A stretch of 34,343 nucleotides of DNA from Lentibacillus salicampi (GTDB taxonomy: Bacteria; Bacillota; Bacilli; Bacillales; Amphibacillaceae), in assembly GCF_004565465.1 (NCBI RefSeq), contig NZ_SRHY01000033.1:1-34343 (forward strand). The letters run 5' to 3'. A model generated the notes under the pieces. It saw only the letters and a program-made list of their open reading frames with translations. It did no database searches and was not told the origin of the DNA. How positions within the stretch are numbered: the stretch's first letter is position 1; each line of letters starts with the position of its first letter. This document shows positions 15,594 to 23,665 of this stretch, in pieces. A program made the translations under genes and the position numbers.

Positions 15594-16145
15594 ATGTTTT
15601 TATTTGAAATTGACGAGGAAATGGCTCTTAAACATCTGGAAATTCACGATGCGGCTCCTTTATTCCAGCTGACGGAGGAATCAAGGGAAACATTGCGACC
15701 TTGGTTGGCGTGGGTCGACCTCACCAAAACAGCCGACGATTCCAAGTCGTTTATTGAATCAACTTTGAAGCAATTTGCCGAGCGGAGCGGGCTCACCACT
15801 GGGATCTTGTATCATGGTGAACTTGCCGGCGTTGTGGGCTTCAATGACTTCAACTGGAGAAACAGCATCGGTACAATTGGCTATTGGCTCGGCAGCAGTT
15901 ATGAGGGAAAGGGCATCATGACCCGCGCTGTCAGCGGTCTGATTGATTATGCGTTTAATTCGCTGGAGCTGAATCGCATCGAAATCCGTGCAGCTTCCGG
16001 CAATCAAAAAAGTCGGGCCATTCCCGAGCGACTCGGCTTTGAGCAGGAAGGGCAAATCCGCCAGGCGGAATGGCTGTATGACCACTATGTCGACCATGTT
16101 GTTTATGGCATACTGGCACAGGAGTGGAATAACCGGAAACAGTAG
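15594..16145 (+). CDS. GNAT N-acetyltransferase, RimJ/RimL (YdaF) type
   Basis: This 183-residue protein matches the RimL-like branch that acetylates protein N-termini or other amines using acetyl-CoA. The acetyl-CoA-binding motif is YEGKGIMTRAV (residues 103-113), preceded by the strand IGTIGYWLG. The hallmark LNRIEIRAASGNQKSRAIPERLGFEQEG spans about 126-153, given here only as a position with its ends LNRIEI and GFEQEG. The length and layout resemble B. subtilis YdaF, whose substrate is unsettled. The ATG follows CAGGGGG by about nine bases. It converges with the pterin dehydratase gene, and the two share a terminator. Confidence 0.85.
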   Translation: MFLFEIDEEMALKHLEIHDAAPLFQLTEESRETLRPWLAWVDLTKTADDSKSFIESTLKQFAERSGLTTGILYHGELAGVVGFNDFNWRNSIGTIGYWLGSSYEGKGIMTRAVSGLIDYAFNSLELNRIEIRAASGNQKSRAIPERLGFEQEGQIRQAEWLYDHYVDHVVYGILAQEWNNRKQ

Positions 16146-16173
16146 AAATGCGGGCAGCAACATGCCCGCATTT
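16146..16173. terminator. Shared bidirectional terminator between convergent genes
   Basis: AAATGCGGGC (16146-16155) and GCCCGCATTT (16164-16173) form a perfect 10-bp stem around an 8-base loop. It lies two bases from the GNAT stop on one side and two from the pterin dehydratase stop on the other. Confidence 0.85.
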
Positions 16174-16175
16174 TC

Positions 16176-16469
16176 CTATTGATCGCCCGCATAAAGTTCA
16201 TCGAAATGATGAACCATTTCAAAATCGAGGTCGGTCAGTCCTTTCATCTGCCACGATGAAATTTTCATGGTCACGATTTTGTAGTCAATCGATATGAACG
16301 GATGATGGTGTTTGCCTTCAGCGTATTCAGCCACCTTATCAACAAAACGTACCCCATCCAAATAGTCCTTAAAACGATAACGTCGTCCAATCCACTTTTC
16401 ATCAAGCCGTTTCCAGTCGGGCAGTTTTTCCAGTTCCTTTTCAATCTGTTCTTCACTTAAACGTTCCAT
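16176..16469 (-). CDS. phhB: 4a-hydroxytetrahydrobiopterin dehydratase (pterin carbinolamine dehydratase)
   Basis: This 97-residue protein is the normal size for the family. It dehydrates the 4a-carbinolamine formed by pterin-dependent aromatic hydroxylases. The active-site signature EGKHHHPFISIDYKIVTMKI places the catalytic histidines at 54-56, and GLTDLDF (77-83) completes the pocket. The ATG follows GGAGGCG by six bases. No phenylalanine hydroxylase is in the window; orphan copies are frequent in Bacillaceae and some bacterial homologues act in other folate or pterin recycling. Function in this organism is therefore open although the family is clear. Confidence 0.9.
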   Translation of the reverse strand: MERLSEEQIEKELEKLPDWKRLDEKWIGRRYRFKDYLDGVRFVDKVAEYAEGKHHHPFISIDYKIVTMKISSWQMKGLTDLDFEMVHHFDELYAGDQ

Positions 16470-16559
16470 GATTCCGCCTCCATTCGTTTATGGTTAGCAC
16501 GAGTCATGCTGTTATCTCCAGTTTAGCAAATTTCCATACGATATACATCAGTCAGCATA

Positions 16560-16605
16560 CTATCCACAGTTCATCCACAGGATTTTGGGGATAACTTCTG
16601 GATAA
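16560..16605. promoter_or_regulatory. Weak cluster of four DnaA-box-like sites
   Basis: CTATCCACA (16560-16568) and TCATCCACA (16571-16579) on the plus strand face TGGGGATAA (16586-16594) and TCTGGATAA (16597-16605) on the minus strand. Each has one mismatch to TTATCCACA. They occupy 46 bp between the pterin dehydratase and ABC exporter genes. Spacing and density suggest DnaA binding, but no site is perfect. Confidence 0.4.
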
Positions 16606-16637
16606 ACACGCTCCCATTAACCCTAAAGTACGGACAA

Positions 16638-18353
16638 TCAGCGCATCTGCACCTCATGCAAGTGCGCGAATATCCCATCATGCTCCAGTAATTCTTTATG
16701 GCTGCCTTCTTCCTCAATGCCGTTTTTCGTAACAACCATAATTCGGTCAGCATTTCGAATCGTTGCCAGCCGGTGGGCTATCACGAGGGTTGTCCGGTCT
16801 TTGGACAGATCGGCCAGCGCCTGCTGGATAATCGTTTCGGTTTCGGTATCCAAAGCAGATGTTGCTTCATCGAGAATTAAAATGGTTGGGTCTTTCAAGA
16901 ACATCCGAGCAATGGCAATCCGCTGTTTTTGACCACCTGAAAGTTTCAGACCTCGTTCACCAACCTGGGTTTCGTAACCATCCGGGAGCTCCCGGATAAA
17001 TGCCTCCATATGAGCCTGACGGGCAGCATGTTCGATTTCCCCATCGTTCGCATCAAGCTTCCCATAAGCAATATTTTCCCTCAGCGTCCCCGTAAACAAA
17101 AATACATCCTGCTGGACAATGCCGATCTGATTGCGCAGGGATTTCTTCGTCATGTCCCGTATATCCATCCCGTCGATCGTGATGCTTCCGTCTTCCACAT
17201 CATAAAATCGGGGGATCAGTGAGCTGATCGTCGTTTTCCCAGCACCGGACGGACCGACAAAAGCAATAGTTTCACCTTTATGAATGTCAAAGCGCAAATC
17301 TTTCAAAACCGGCGCCTGCGTTTTTTCATATCCGAACGTGACATCATGAAACGTGATATCACCTTTGAATGTATCCACAGCGACGGCGTCTTTCCGGTCA
17401 ACCACATCAGGTGCAATATCCAGAAGATCGATGAACCGCCTGAACCCAGCCATACCTTTCGGGTAGAGCTCAAGCAAAGCACTGATTTTCTCAATCGGTT
17501 TGAACAACACGTTGACATAAAGCACGAACCCGACAAGTTCGCCATACGACATCCGGTCATTGAATGTCAGCCAAGCGCCGACGACAAGCACAATCAAAAT
17601 AACCAGCCGCATCATCATATAGATATTTGAATTCACAAACGCCATCACCCGATAAGCGCCCAATTTTGCTTTGCGAAAACGGTAATTATCTTTCGTAAAC
17701 CGCTCCATTTCATGTTCTTCATTTGTAAACGATTGGACAACGCGGACACCTGAGACCGCATCCTCCACACGAGCATTTACATCGGCAATATCGCGGTACA
17801 TCGCACGCCATGCCTTGCTCATTTTAATGTTACTGTAAGCGATCAGGAAAATTAAAAAGGGCACGGTGATTAAAATAATCAAGGCAAGCTGTGCATTTTG
17901 CAGGAACATAATCCAAAACGCCCCGACAAATGTCATGGCAGCGATAAAGAAATCTTCCGGTCCATGATGGGCCAGTTCACCGATGTCAAACAAGTCATTG
18001 GTAATCCGGCTCATAATATGGCCCGTTTTGGTGTTGTCGAAAAATTTAAATGACTGTCGCTGTACATGCTGGAACAAATCCTGACGCATATCCGTTTCGA
18101 TGTTAACACCAAGCTTATGCCCCAGATAAGTGACGACGTATTGTAAAAATGTACTGAGCAAATAAACGATGAAGAGTCCAATACTGACGAGCACAATTAA
18201 ATCCCAGTTATTGCTTGGCAAAAGCCGGTCGATAAATTCCTGAACGGCAATCGGAAAAGCGAGTTCCAGAATTGCCACAATGACGGCAGAGGTGAAATCT
18301 ATGACAAATAACCGCCGATGCGGCTTATAGTATGAGAAAAAACGTCGGATCAA
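16638..18353 (-). CDS. ABC exporter, fused membrane and ATPase domains
   Basis: This encodes about 571 residues. Six membrane segments occupy residues 15-300 (type IV exporter fold, with RITNDLFDIGELAHHGPEDF in the coupling region). The ATPase domain follows: Walker A GPSGAGKTT near 363, Q-loop IVQQDVFLF, signature LSGGQKQR near 465, Walker B LILDEATSALD and H-loop IAHRL. It works as a dimer; half-transporters of this group export lipids, peptides or drugs, and the substrate cannot be inferred. The TTG at 18353 is preferred because AAAGGA lies ten bases upstream. A GTG at 18362 is in frame but sits one base from that site. No partner half-transporter is adjacent, so it is probably a homodimer. 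Confidence 0.88.
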   Translation of the reverse strand: MIRRFFSYYKPHRRLFVIDFTSAVIVAILELAFPIAVQEFIDRLLPSNNWDLIVLVSIGLFIVYLLSTFLQYVVTYLGHKLGVNIETDMRQDLFQHVQRQSFKFFDNTKTGHIMSRITNDLFDIGELAHHGPEDFFIAAMTFVGAFWIMFLQNAQLALIILITVPFLIFLIAYSNIKMSKAWRAMYRDIADVNARVEDAVSGVRVVQSFTNEEHEMERFTKDNYRFRKAKLGAYRVMAFVNSNIYMMMRLVILIVLVVGAWLTFNDRMSYGELVGFVLYVNVLFKPIEKISALLELYPKGMAGFRRFIDLLDIAPDVVDRKDAVAVDTFKGDITFHDVTFGYEKTQAPVLKDLRFDIHKGETIAFVGPSGAGKTTISSLIPRFYDVEDGSITIDGMDIRDMTKKSLRNQIGIVQQDVFLFTGTLRENIAYGKLDANDGEIEHAARQAHMEAFIRELPDGYETQVGERGLKLSGGQKQRIAIARMFLKDPTILILDEATSALDTETETIIQQALADLSKDRTTLVIAHRLATIRNADRIMVVTKNGIEEEGSHKELLEHDGIFAHLHEVQMR

Positions 18354-18425
18354 CAGCTGCACTTCCTTTTCTGTTTGTCTAAAAGAATTATAAGCCGAAA
18401 CTTGAGGATTGGCAAAGGGAAAAAC

Positions 18426-18452
18426 TCATCCGCGGAAAGCGCGTATATTTCC
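18426..18452 (+). repeat. Fragment of a family D (CGGAAAGC) repeat
   Basis: CATCCGCGGAAAGC followed by GCGTATATTTCC matches the end of the GC-rich element seen in full at 28545-28650. Only this end is preserved. Confidence 0.4.
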
Positions 18453-18570
18453 CCTTTTTATGTAAGGTAATTATTCTAAAGCGTTTTTTAAAATGCAGGA
18501 AGAAGATTGTCAAGGTTGTCCGAGGACTTGCATATGTATTAAATATTACGAATGATGGAGGTGTTCTCCA

Positions 18571-18945
18571 ATGCGAATGATGAATATGTCAAAGTGGATT
18601 TGCTATGCGGTCGGTTATGTTTTTTTGACATCCGGCATTCTTAAGCTCGTTTCCAGCGATTTTCAAACAATATTCATGGATCTTGGACTGCCATCCCCAA
18701 GTATGATGCTGTTTCTCGTCGCCATAACTGAAATCGCCTGTAGTGGACTGATATTGGCACAATTATACGTGAAACAGGCTGCCGCACCGCTTATTCTGAT
18801 TATCCTCGGGGCGATTTACCTGACGAAACTGCCGATATTCATGAACCAGGGATTCCTGCAATTCGCCTTTGACGCGCGTCTTGATATTGTCATGCTTATT
18901 TTATTAATCCTGCTGTGGCAGCATAGGCCCGGAAAACAACTTTAG
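18571..18945 (+). CDS. DoxX-family membrane protein
   Basis: This encodes 124 residues with four predicted membrane segments: KWICYAVGYVFLTSGILKLV, PSMMLFLVAITEIACSGLIL, AAAPLILIILGAIYLTKLPI and ARLDIVMLILLILLW. The arrangement, with a charged or polar residue cluster after helix one and an acidic residue in helix two (TEIACSG), is that of DoxX/DoxD-like proteins. These are associated in other organisms with thiosulfate:quinone oxidoreduction or oxidative-stress complexes; for small Firmicute members the role is unknown. The ATG follows GGAGGTG by about seven bases. It stands alone between the ABC exporter, which diverges from it, and a DnaA-box cluster. Confidence 0.75.
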   Translation: MRMMNMSKWICYAVGYVFLTSGILKLVSSDFQTIFMDLGLPSPSMMLFLVAITEIACSGLILAQLYVKQAAAPLILIILGAIYLTKLPIFMNQGFLQFAFDARLDIVMLILLILLWQHRPGKQL

Positions 18946-18953
18946 CGGAACGA

Positions 18954-19067
18954 CTATCCACAAAATTATCCACATATGCACAAATGTTCGCAGTTATGTT
19001 GTTGCAGAAATTTTGTTCTATACTAAATATGGAGGTTATCTACAGGTTATTCACAGATTGTGGATAA
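18954..19067. promoter_or_regulatory. Cluster of five DnaA boxes downstream of htrA
   Basis: Plus-strand sites are CTATCCACA (18954-18962), TTATCCACA (18966-18974), TTATCTACA (19036-19044) and TTATTCACA (19047-19055). TGTGGATAA (19059-19067) is a perfect box on the minus strand. Two match TTATCCACA exactly, one fits the looser TTATNCACA, and two have a single mismatch. In B. subtilis a DnaA-box cluster outside oriC is reported next to yydA (rlmH), immediately downstream of the htrA homologue, so the position appears conserved. Such clusters titrate DnaA and modulate initiation or local transcription. Confidence 0.7.
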
Positions 19068-19084
19068 CATTAAAGCAAACGGAT

Positions 19085-19170
19085 AAGAAAAGCGTAGGCG
19101 CTGGAGCTGGACATGGCTATTGCTGACAAAGAGTTTAATATATCCAAAAATTATATACTTTCTTATTCTT
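19085..19170 (+). repeat. Family A dispersed repeat, copy 2 (short form)
   Basis: It begins AAGAAAAGCG and passes directly into GCGCTGGAGCTGGACATGGC, then TATTGCTGACAAAGAG and the tail ATATACTTTCTTATTC. The ~125-bp middle of copy 1 is missing. It lies between the DnaA-box cluster and the htrA terminator. Confidence 0.75.
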
Positions 19171-19177
19171 AAATAAA

Positions 19178-19210
19178 AGTAAAGCTATCCTCTCATGAAA
19201 GGATAGCTTT
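19178..19210 (-). terminator. Terminator of the walRK-htrA operon
   Basis: AAAGCTATCC (19181-19190) and GGATAGCTTT (19201-19210) form a perfect 10-bp stem. On the minus strand it is followed by ACTTTTATTT. It is about 60 bases beyond the htrA stop codon. Confidence 0.7.
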
Positions 19211-19268
19211 CTCCCGATTGAATGAGTCATCACGAACATGATGTCCATAGCAGGTACAGACAGTCCCG

Positions 19269-20489
19269 CTACCGTTGTTCAACCAATTCAAATGTAGCTT
19301 TCTGCTGCTCACCTTCGCGATAAAAAGTGACCGTCAGTGAATCCCCGACTTCTTTTTCCTGGTATAAAATCTTGCGCAGGTCAATCATGTTCATGACCCG
19401 TTCGCCGTCGACTTCTGTAATGACATCAAGCCGTGTAATGCCTGCTTTGTCTGCCGGGGTTCCTGGTTCGACCGTCCAGACATACACCCCACCTTCTACT
19501 TCATCCGGAAGATTCAAGGTGTCCGCCCATTCCGTTTGTGGCACTTCTTCAAGCGAGTATATTTCAATACCCATATATGGACGTGTTACTTGTCCTGTCT
19601 GTTCCAATTCGTCCACGATCGGTCTTGCCGCATCAATCGGAATGGCAAAACCAATACCTTCCACCGCCTCCTGATTAATCTTCATCGAGTTGATGCCAAT
19701 CAGTTGTCCATCAATATTAATCAGAGCGCCACCGCTATTTCCGGGATTGATGGCTGCATCGGTCTGAATAACCTCCGCCTGCCAGTCGGCCCGGCCATCT
19801 TGGTTAAAATCCTGTGGAATCGTACGCTGCGTTCCACTGATAACCCCCTGTGTCACCGAGCCCAGAAACATGCCCAGCGGATTGCCGATTGCAATAGCAG
19901 GCTCACCAACCTTCAGATTTTCCGATGAACCCATTTCAATGGTCTCCTGGGCCTGGTCACCGTTCATCCGTAACACGGCCAAATCAGAAAACAAATCACT
20001 GCCAAGGATTTCCGCTTCCACCCGCGTATTGTCCGAAAGTACGACCTCAACGGTATCCGCACCCTCAATGACATGATGGTTGGTAATCACATATGCATGT
20101 TCATCCGTATTTTTATAAATGACGCCAGATCCCGACCCGGCCTCACTCTGCTGAGAGCCTTCCTGCTGCTGCCAGAAGTCACCCTGCCTCTGAATATTGA
20201 TGACACCCACGACAGCAGGCGTTACCGCATCCACCACATCCGTTATTTGGGACGACACATTGACCGAGATATAACCACTTGAATCAGGACGGGCAGCATC
20301 TCCGTTTGTCTTATCCTGTGCGGTTTCAGTATCCTCAGTCCACACTTCAGGTAAAATATCCGATTCTAAAATACCAGGTAATGCGATCAGCACAACAGCG
20401 ATGCCAATAACAATTCCGACCAGCGTTGGCCCTATCCAGTGGCGTTTTTTATTATGACTCTGCCAGTCGTCATCATCAAAATAGCCCAT
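19269..20489 (-). CDS. htrA: HtrA/DegP-type serine protease with PDZ domain (YyxA/HtrC)
   Basis: This 406-residue membrane-anchored quality-control protease faces the cell exterior. A cytosolic head (YFDDDDWQSHNKKRHW) precedes one membrane segment at about 20-40 and a linker. The trypsin-like domain has His139 (ITNHHVI), Asp169 (LFSDLAVLR) and Ser252 (NPGNSGGALI). One C-terminal PDZ domain follows (YVWTVEPGTPADKAGI, DVITEVDGERV). It is the last gene of the walRK operon, as in B. subtilis, where the homologue (yyxA/htrC) belongs to the paralogous HtrA/HtrB group. The gap to walJ is 145 bases, larger than other gaps in the operon because a family C repeat is inserted there. The rlmH gene that usually follows is absent. 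Confidence 0.93.
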   Translation of the reverse strand: MGYFDDDDWQSHNKKRHWIGPTLVGIVIGIAVVLIALPGILESDILPEVWTEDTETAQDKTNGDAARPDSSGYISVNVSSQITDVVDAVTPAVVGVINIQRQGDFWQQQEGSQQSEAGSGSGVIYKNTDEHAYVITNHHVIEGADTVEVVLSDNTRVEAEILGSDLFSDLAVLRMNGDQAQETIEMGSSENLKVGEPAIAIGNPLGMFLGSVTQGVISGTQRTIPQDFNQDGRADWQAEVIQTDAAINPGNSGGALINIDGQLIGINSMKINQEAVEGIGFAIPIDAARPIVDELEQTGQVTRPYMGIEIYSLEEVPQTEWADTLNLPDEVEGGVYVWTVEPGTPADKAGITRLDVITEVDGERVMNMIDLRKILYQEKEVGDSLTVTFYREGEQQKATFELVEQR

Positions 20490-20518
20490 TTAAACTGCTC
20501 CTTTAACATAAAGGATTT

Positions 20519-20594
20519 GATCCCGCCTTAACGGGCAGTAAAACTCCACTTCAAGAATTTCAGGTGGATCCCAAGCTGAGTGAAGTTTCACTTT
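20519..20594 (-). repeat. Family C-type repeat between walJ and htrA
   Basis: Read on the minus strand it starts with the family C leader AAAGTGAAACTTCA (20581-20594), then CTCAGCTTGGGATCC. Instead of the usual hairpins it has CCACCTGAAATTCTTGAAGTGG and a CCCG/CGGG hairpin before the htrA start. Only the leader and the CAG-GGGAT part match other copies, so this is a diverged or truncated form. Confidence 0.55.
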
Positions 20595-20634
20595 ACGCCT
20601 ATCACACTATAGTATTACACCAATCGGAAAATTA

Positions 20635-21420
20635 TTATCCGACATCATACAATGCCGTTGGTGTTTTTGGATCGGTGTCACGAATATCAAGCGTAATACC
20701 GCGTTCTTTTAAAATATGATCAACCGACATGCGCGCCAAATCCTTCATGTTATTATCCTGGCTTAAATGGGCTAAATAAATCCGGCTTGTCCTGTTCGTA
20801 ATCAAGTCACTTAGAGCAAGCCCGGAATCTTCATTGGACACATGTCCGGAATCGCCTAAAATACGGCGCTTCACATTCCACGGGTAACGCCCCATTCGTA
20901 GCATGCTCACATCATGGTTGGCTTCAAATATGTAAGCATCCGCATCCTCCACTGTTCGCTTAATCCGTTCCGATACATAACCCAAGTCGGTTACAAGGGC
21001 CACTTTTTTCTCGTCATTTCGGAACGTGAAAAACATGGGCTCCGCCGCATCGTGGGATACACCAAACGATTCCACTTCAATATCACCGAATGTTTTGATT
21101 TCCTCCATGCCAAAATGGAATTTCTGATCAAGGGAAATCGTTCCTATGGCGTCTTCCATTGCCTGCCATGTCTTTTCGTTTGCATAGATGGGCAGGTTAT
21201 ATTTTCGAGCGATGATCCCCAGTCCTTTAATGTGATCGCTATGCTCATGGGTTACCAAAATACCATCCAGACCCTTTGGATTGACGGTGATTTCCCCAAA
21301 TAGCCTGTCCATTTGCTTCCCACTTAACCCAGCGTCTACTAACAGCCGTTGCTTATCCGATTCTATATAAAAAGCATTTCCGGTACTTCCTGATGCTAGT
21401 ACACTAAAACGTAATGTCAT
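20635..21420 (-). CDS. walJ: WalJ (YycJ) metallo-beta-lactamase-fold hydrolase
   Basis: This 261-residue MBL-fold protein has the metal-binding motif [10 protein letters not shown] (His58, His60, Asp62, His63). A further ligand region is [10 protein letters not shown], an aspartate is in VTDLGYVS, and C-terminal histidines lie in ANHDVSM and LAHLSQDNN. The start [15 protein letters not shown] is typical of YycJ. Homologues are Mn-dependent 5'-3' exonucleases proposed to act in mismatch repair and to coordinate DNA metabolism with wall synthesis. Its ATG overlaps the yycI stop by four bases (ATGA), showing translational coupling inside the walRK operon. Confidence 0.93.
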   Translation of the reverse strand: MTLRFSVLASGSTGNAFYIESDKQRLLVDAGLSGKQMDRLFGEITVNPKGLDGILVTHEHSDHIKGLGIIARKYNLPIYANEKTWQAMEDAIGTISLDQKFHFGMEEIKTFGDIEVESFGVSHDAAEPMFFTFRNDEKKVALVTDLGYVSERIKRTVEDADAYIFEANHDVSMLRMGRYPWNVKRRILGDSGHVSNEDSGLALSDLITNRTSRIYLAHLSQDNNMKDLARMSVDHILKERGITLDIRDTDPKTPTALYDVG

Positions 21421-22352
21421 TCAATTTCACTCTCCGATTGCTGATTGGATGCCAGTAATTCATCCAGATATGCCAACACAAAGCTTTTCATCTCACTGGC
21501 GTCATCAAGCTTTTGGATTTTTTCAATCGTAAACGTGATCACACCTGTTAAAAATGTCCGTTCATCACTGGAAACGACCAGATTTTCAATCGCATTCACA
21601 TGGAATTTCTCCTCATGATTGACCGTTATAGCCCATGTCGGTGAAAAGACTCGTTCACCGTTATCCAATGGAATTCTTGTATGCAGTCCCATGTTAACAT
21701 CCGTTATCTCGTCGCCACTCTCCAGTCTGTTGCCTTCAAATATCGCCTGAATAGCCTTAATCGGTTCATTCAACGTCTGCTCTTCATCTGAAGACCCGGC
21801 TTCTCCAAGCATTGTCTGCGTATAAAAGAGCATCTCATTATCATCATTTAAGTAAACAAGGACGATGCCACTCTGATTATAATAGATGGGAAAATCGTTT
21901 TTTTGCTGAAAAAAGACAAGCACATTCATTTCTTCATTCCAGCTTCCAAATGTGTATTGATCAGCCATTGGAATGTTGCTCTTCACAATCTCATTGATTA
22001 AACTGCTGTCTGCTTCATCGGGTATGGCAACGGGCTCCTGGAAACGGGATAAGATAAAAGTGTCATCCATGACCACTGTCTGCTGGTTATCGGCATCTTC
22101 AAAAAAAGCCAGCTCATCATCCGTAAATGATTTCTGATTTAAATATAATTGGGGCTCACTGAAAGTCCCGCTGGGTAAATCAGCGCTGACGCTGATATCA
22201 GCGGCTTCGAGCTCCTGTGCGAATGTTGAATCAGATGTATCCGGCAGTGCAAATTCAGCAGCACTTTGTTTATTAATAAACATCAGCAGCAAATATATAT
22301 CCAGGACAAGAAAACAGAGGATAAATAATGTTTTAATTTGTTTCCATTGCAT
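21417..22352 (-). CDS. yycI: YycI, negative regulator of WalK
   Basis: This encodes 311 residues: a short cytosolic head, one membrane helix ([19 protein letters not shown]) and an extracytoplasmic domain. YycI pairs with YycH through membrane helices and outer domains to restrain WalK kinase activity in B. subtilis. The start lies two bases after the yycH stop. The ribosome binding site AAGGAGGT is formed by the last codons of yycH (glutamate-glycine-glycine-serine), so the two are tightly coupled. Sequence conservation of YycI is low in general; identification rests on topology, size and operon position. Confidence 0.9.
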   Translation of the reverse strand: MQWKQIKTLFILCFLVLDIYLLLMFINKQSAAEFALPDTSDSTFAQELEAADISVSADLPSGTFSEPQLYLNQKSFTDDELAFFEDADNQQTVVMDDTFILSRFQEPVAIPDEADSSLINEIVKSNIPMADQYTFGSWNEEMNVLVFFQQKNDFPIYYNQSGIVLVYLNDDNEMLFYTQTMLGEAGSSDEEQTLNEPIKAIQAIFEGNRLESGDEITDVNMGLHTRIPLDNGERVFSPTWAITVNHEEKFHVNAIENLVVSSDERTFLTGVITFTIEKIQKLDDASEMKSFVLAYLDELLASNQQSESEIE

Positions 22353-22354
22353 CC

Positions 22355-23665
22355 TCAGCTACCTCCTTCCTGCTGTGGATGGCCATGGTTAAACTTCATT
22401 TTCTGCCAGGTGCCATTGTAATCCACAAACCAGGCAGGTTCCAATGTTACCGCATCAGCCTCACTCCGGTAAGTTAAATCATAGCCGTTTTGAATATCAT
22501 AGACGTTATCCATATTATAAGTATCGCTGTTTTCCAGTCTTTCAATGACGCTTTTTCCTGACATCAGATCCGAGGAATCATCCCCGCCCAAATAGTTCGC
22601 CAGTTTGAATAACGGGCGATTATATTGAATCAACTCCGACTCGCGGTATTGCTGCTCAATGATTGATGAATAGTTGCTGCCAAAAACAGGGTAACCCTCA
22701 TAATACATTTGATAACGAATCTTATTGGTAGCCGCATTGATGGCAATATCCGATAAACGATAGTCATTTGTCCACCCGCGATGATCATTAATGTTCAATC
22801 TGCTCTGCTCAACCAATACAGACGGTTTCAGCTGTGTCTCGTTGGATGACTGGAGCGGATTTTGAAATTCAGCTGTTCGTCTGTGCGGGTAGACCTGCAT
22901 GATACCACGTGCATTATCGGTAAAGTAGATTTCATTTTCCCTGATACGGTTCCGGCTGACGATATCCGGATCCGAAAACAGTGTATCAACCATGGTTTGC
23001 GAATCAATGGTTTGAACGGCTATCGATTTAGTGCCAATATTTTTCGGCTGGTTTGGTATATAAATTCGCTCTGGAGCACCTTTCACCCGCAAATAGTCCG
23101 TCAGTCCCTCAAATGTCGTGAGGTACTCCCACAAAAGCGCATATTTTTCGGAGTTATTGACGACCGCTGTTGCCTGCTTGCCGCCGTCTTCAGACAAGAA
23201 AATTACATTCATCGTGTTGGAATCCTGGTTGAATGTCATAAATATGCGTTCAAATCCCCAGCTGGGCATTTGCACATCCTCGTTGAACGTAAACAAATTA
23301 GCGGCCATCTCCATCGGTATCGCATCCGGGAAGATGATTTCCACCTGATTATCTTCAGAAGGCGGGCCATTGCCTTTTGTCGTCCGGAAATCATACAAAC
23401 TCCAGTTTTGCATGTCCTCGTACAGTGATTGGCGTTCACCTGGATCCGTAAATCCAAAGTATTGGCTGCTGCTCTGAAAAATAATGGAAGTTGGTTCAAT
23501 GAGTGTATTCTGCGTTTCTTCAGTGCCGCCAAGGTCTGTTCTGTCCTCCACGAAATTTTCCGATTGCTCCATTTCCGGCCTATAACTCCACAGGGTGAAT
23601 GTCAGCAACAAACTGGCACCCACCAGTACCCATAATATAAACGACTTTACAGTTTCAAGCTGCAT
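22355..23665 (-). CDS. yycH: YycH, negative regulator of WalK
   Basis: This encodes 436 residues: a membrane helix at about 7-27 (SFILWVLVGASLLLTFTLWS) followed by a long extracytoplasmic region (TLIEPTSIIFQSSSQYFGF, YDIQNGYDLTYRSE, AWFVDYNGTW). YycH and YycI together form the complex that senses outside conditions and lowers WalK autophosphorylation. The ATG shares one base with the TAA of walK. Preceding codons provide GGAGGGTGA as ribosome binding site. Length and topology fit B. subtilis YycH. No truncation is seen. Confidence 0.92.
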   Translation of the reverse strand: MQLETVKSFILWVLVGASLLLTFTLWSYRPEMEQSENFVEDRTDLGGTEETQNTLIEPTSIIFQSSSQYFGFTDPGERQSLYEDMQNWSLYDFRTTKGNGPPSEDNQVEIIFPDAIPMEMAANLFTFNEDVQMPSWGFERIFMTFNQDSNTMNVIFLSEDGGKQATAVVNNSEKYALLWEYLTTFEGLTDYLRVKGAPERIYIPNQPKNIGTKSIAVQTIDSQTMVDTLFSDPDIVSRNRIRENEIYFTDNARGIMQVYPHRRTAEFQNPLQSSNETQLKPSVLVEQSRLNINDHRGWTNDYRLSDIAINAATNKIRYQMYYEGYPVFGSNYSSIIEQQYRESELIQYNRPLFKLANYLGGDDSSDLMSGKSVIERLENSDTYNMDNVYDIQNGYDLTYRSEADAVTLEPAWFVDYNGTWQKMKFNHGHPQQEGGS

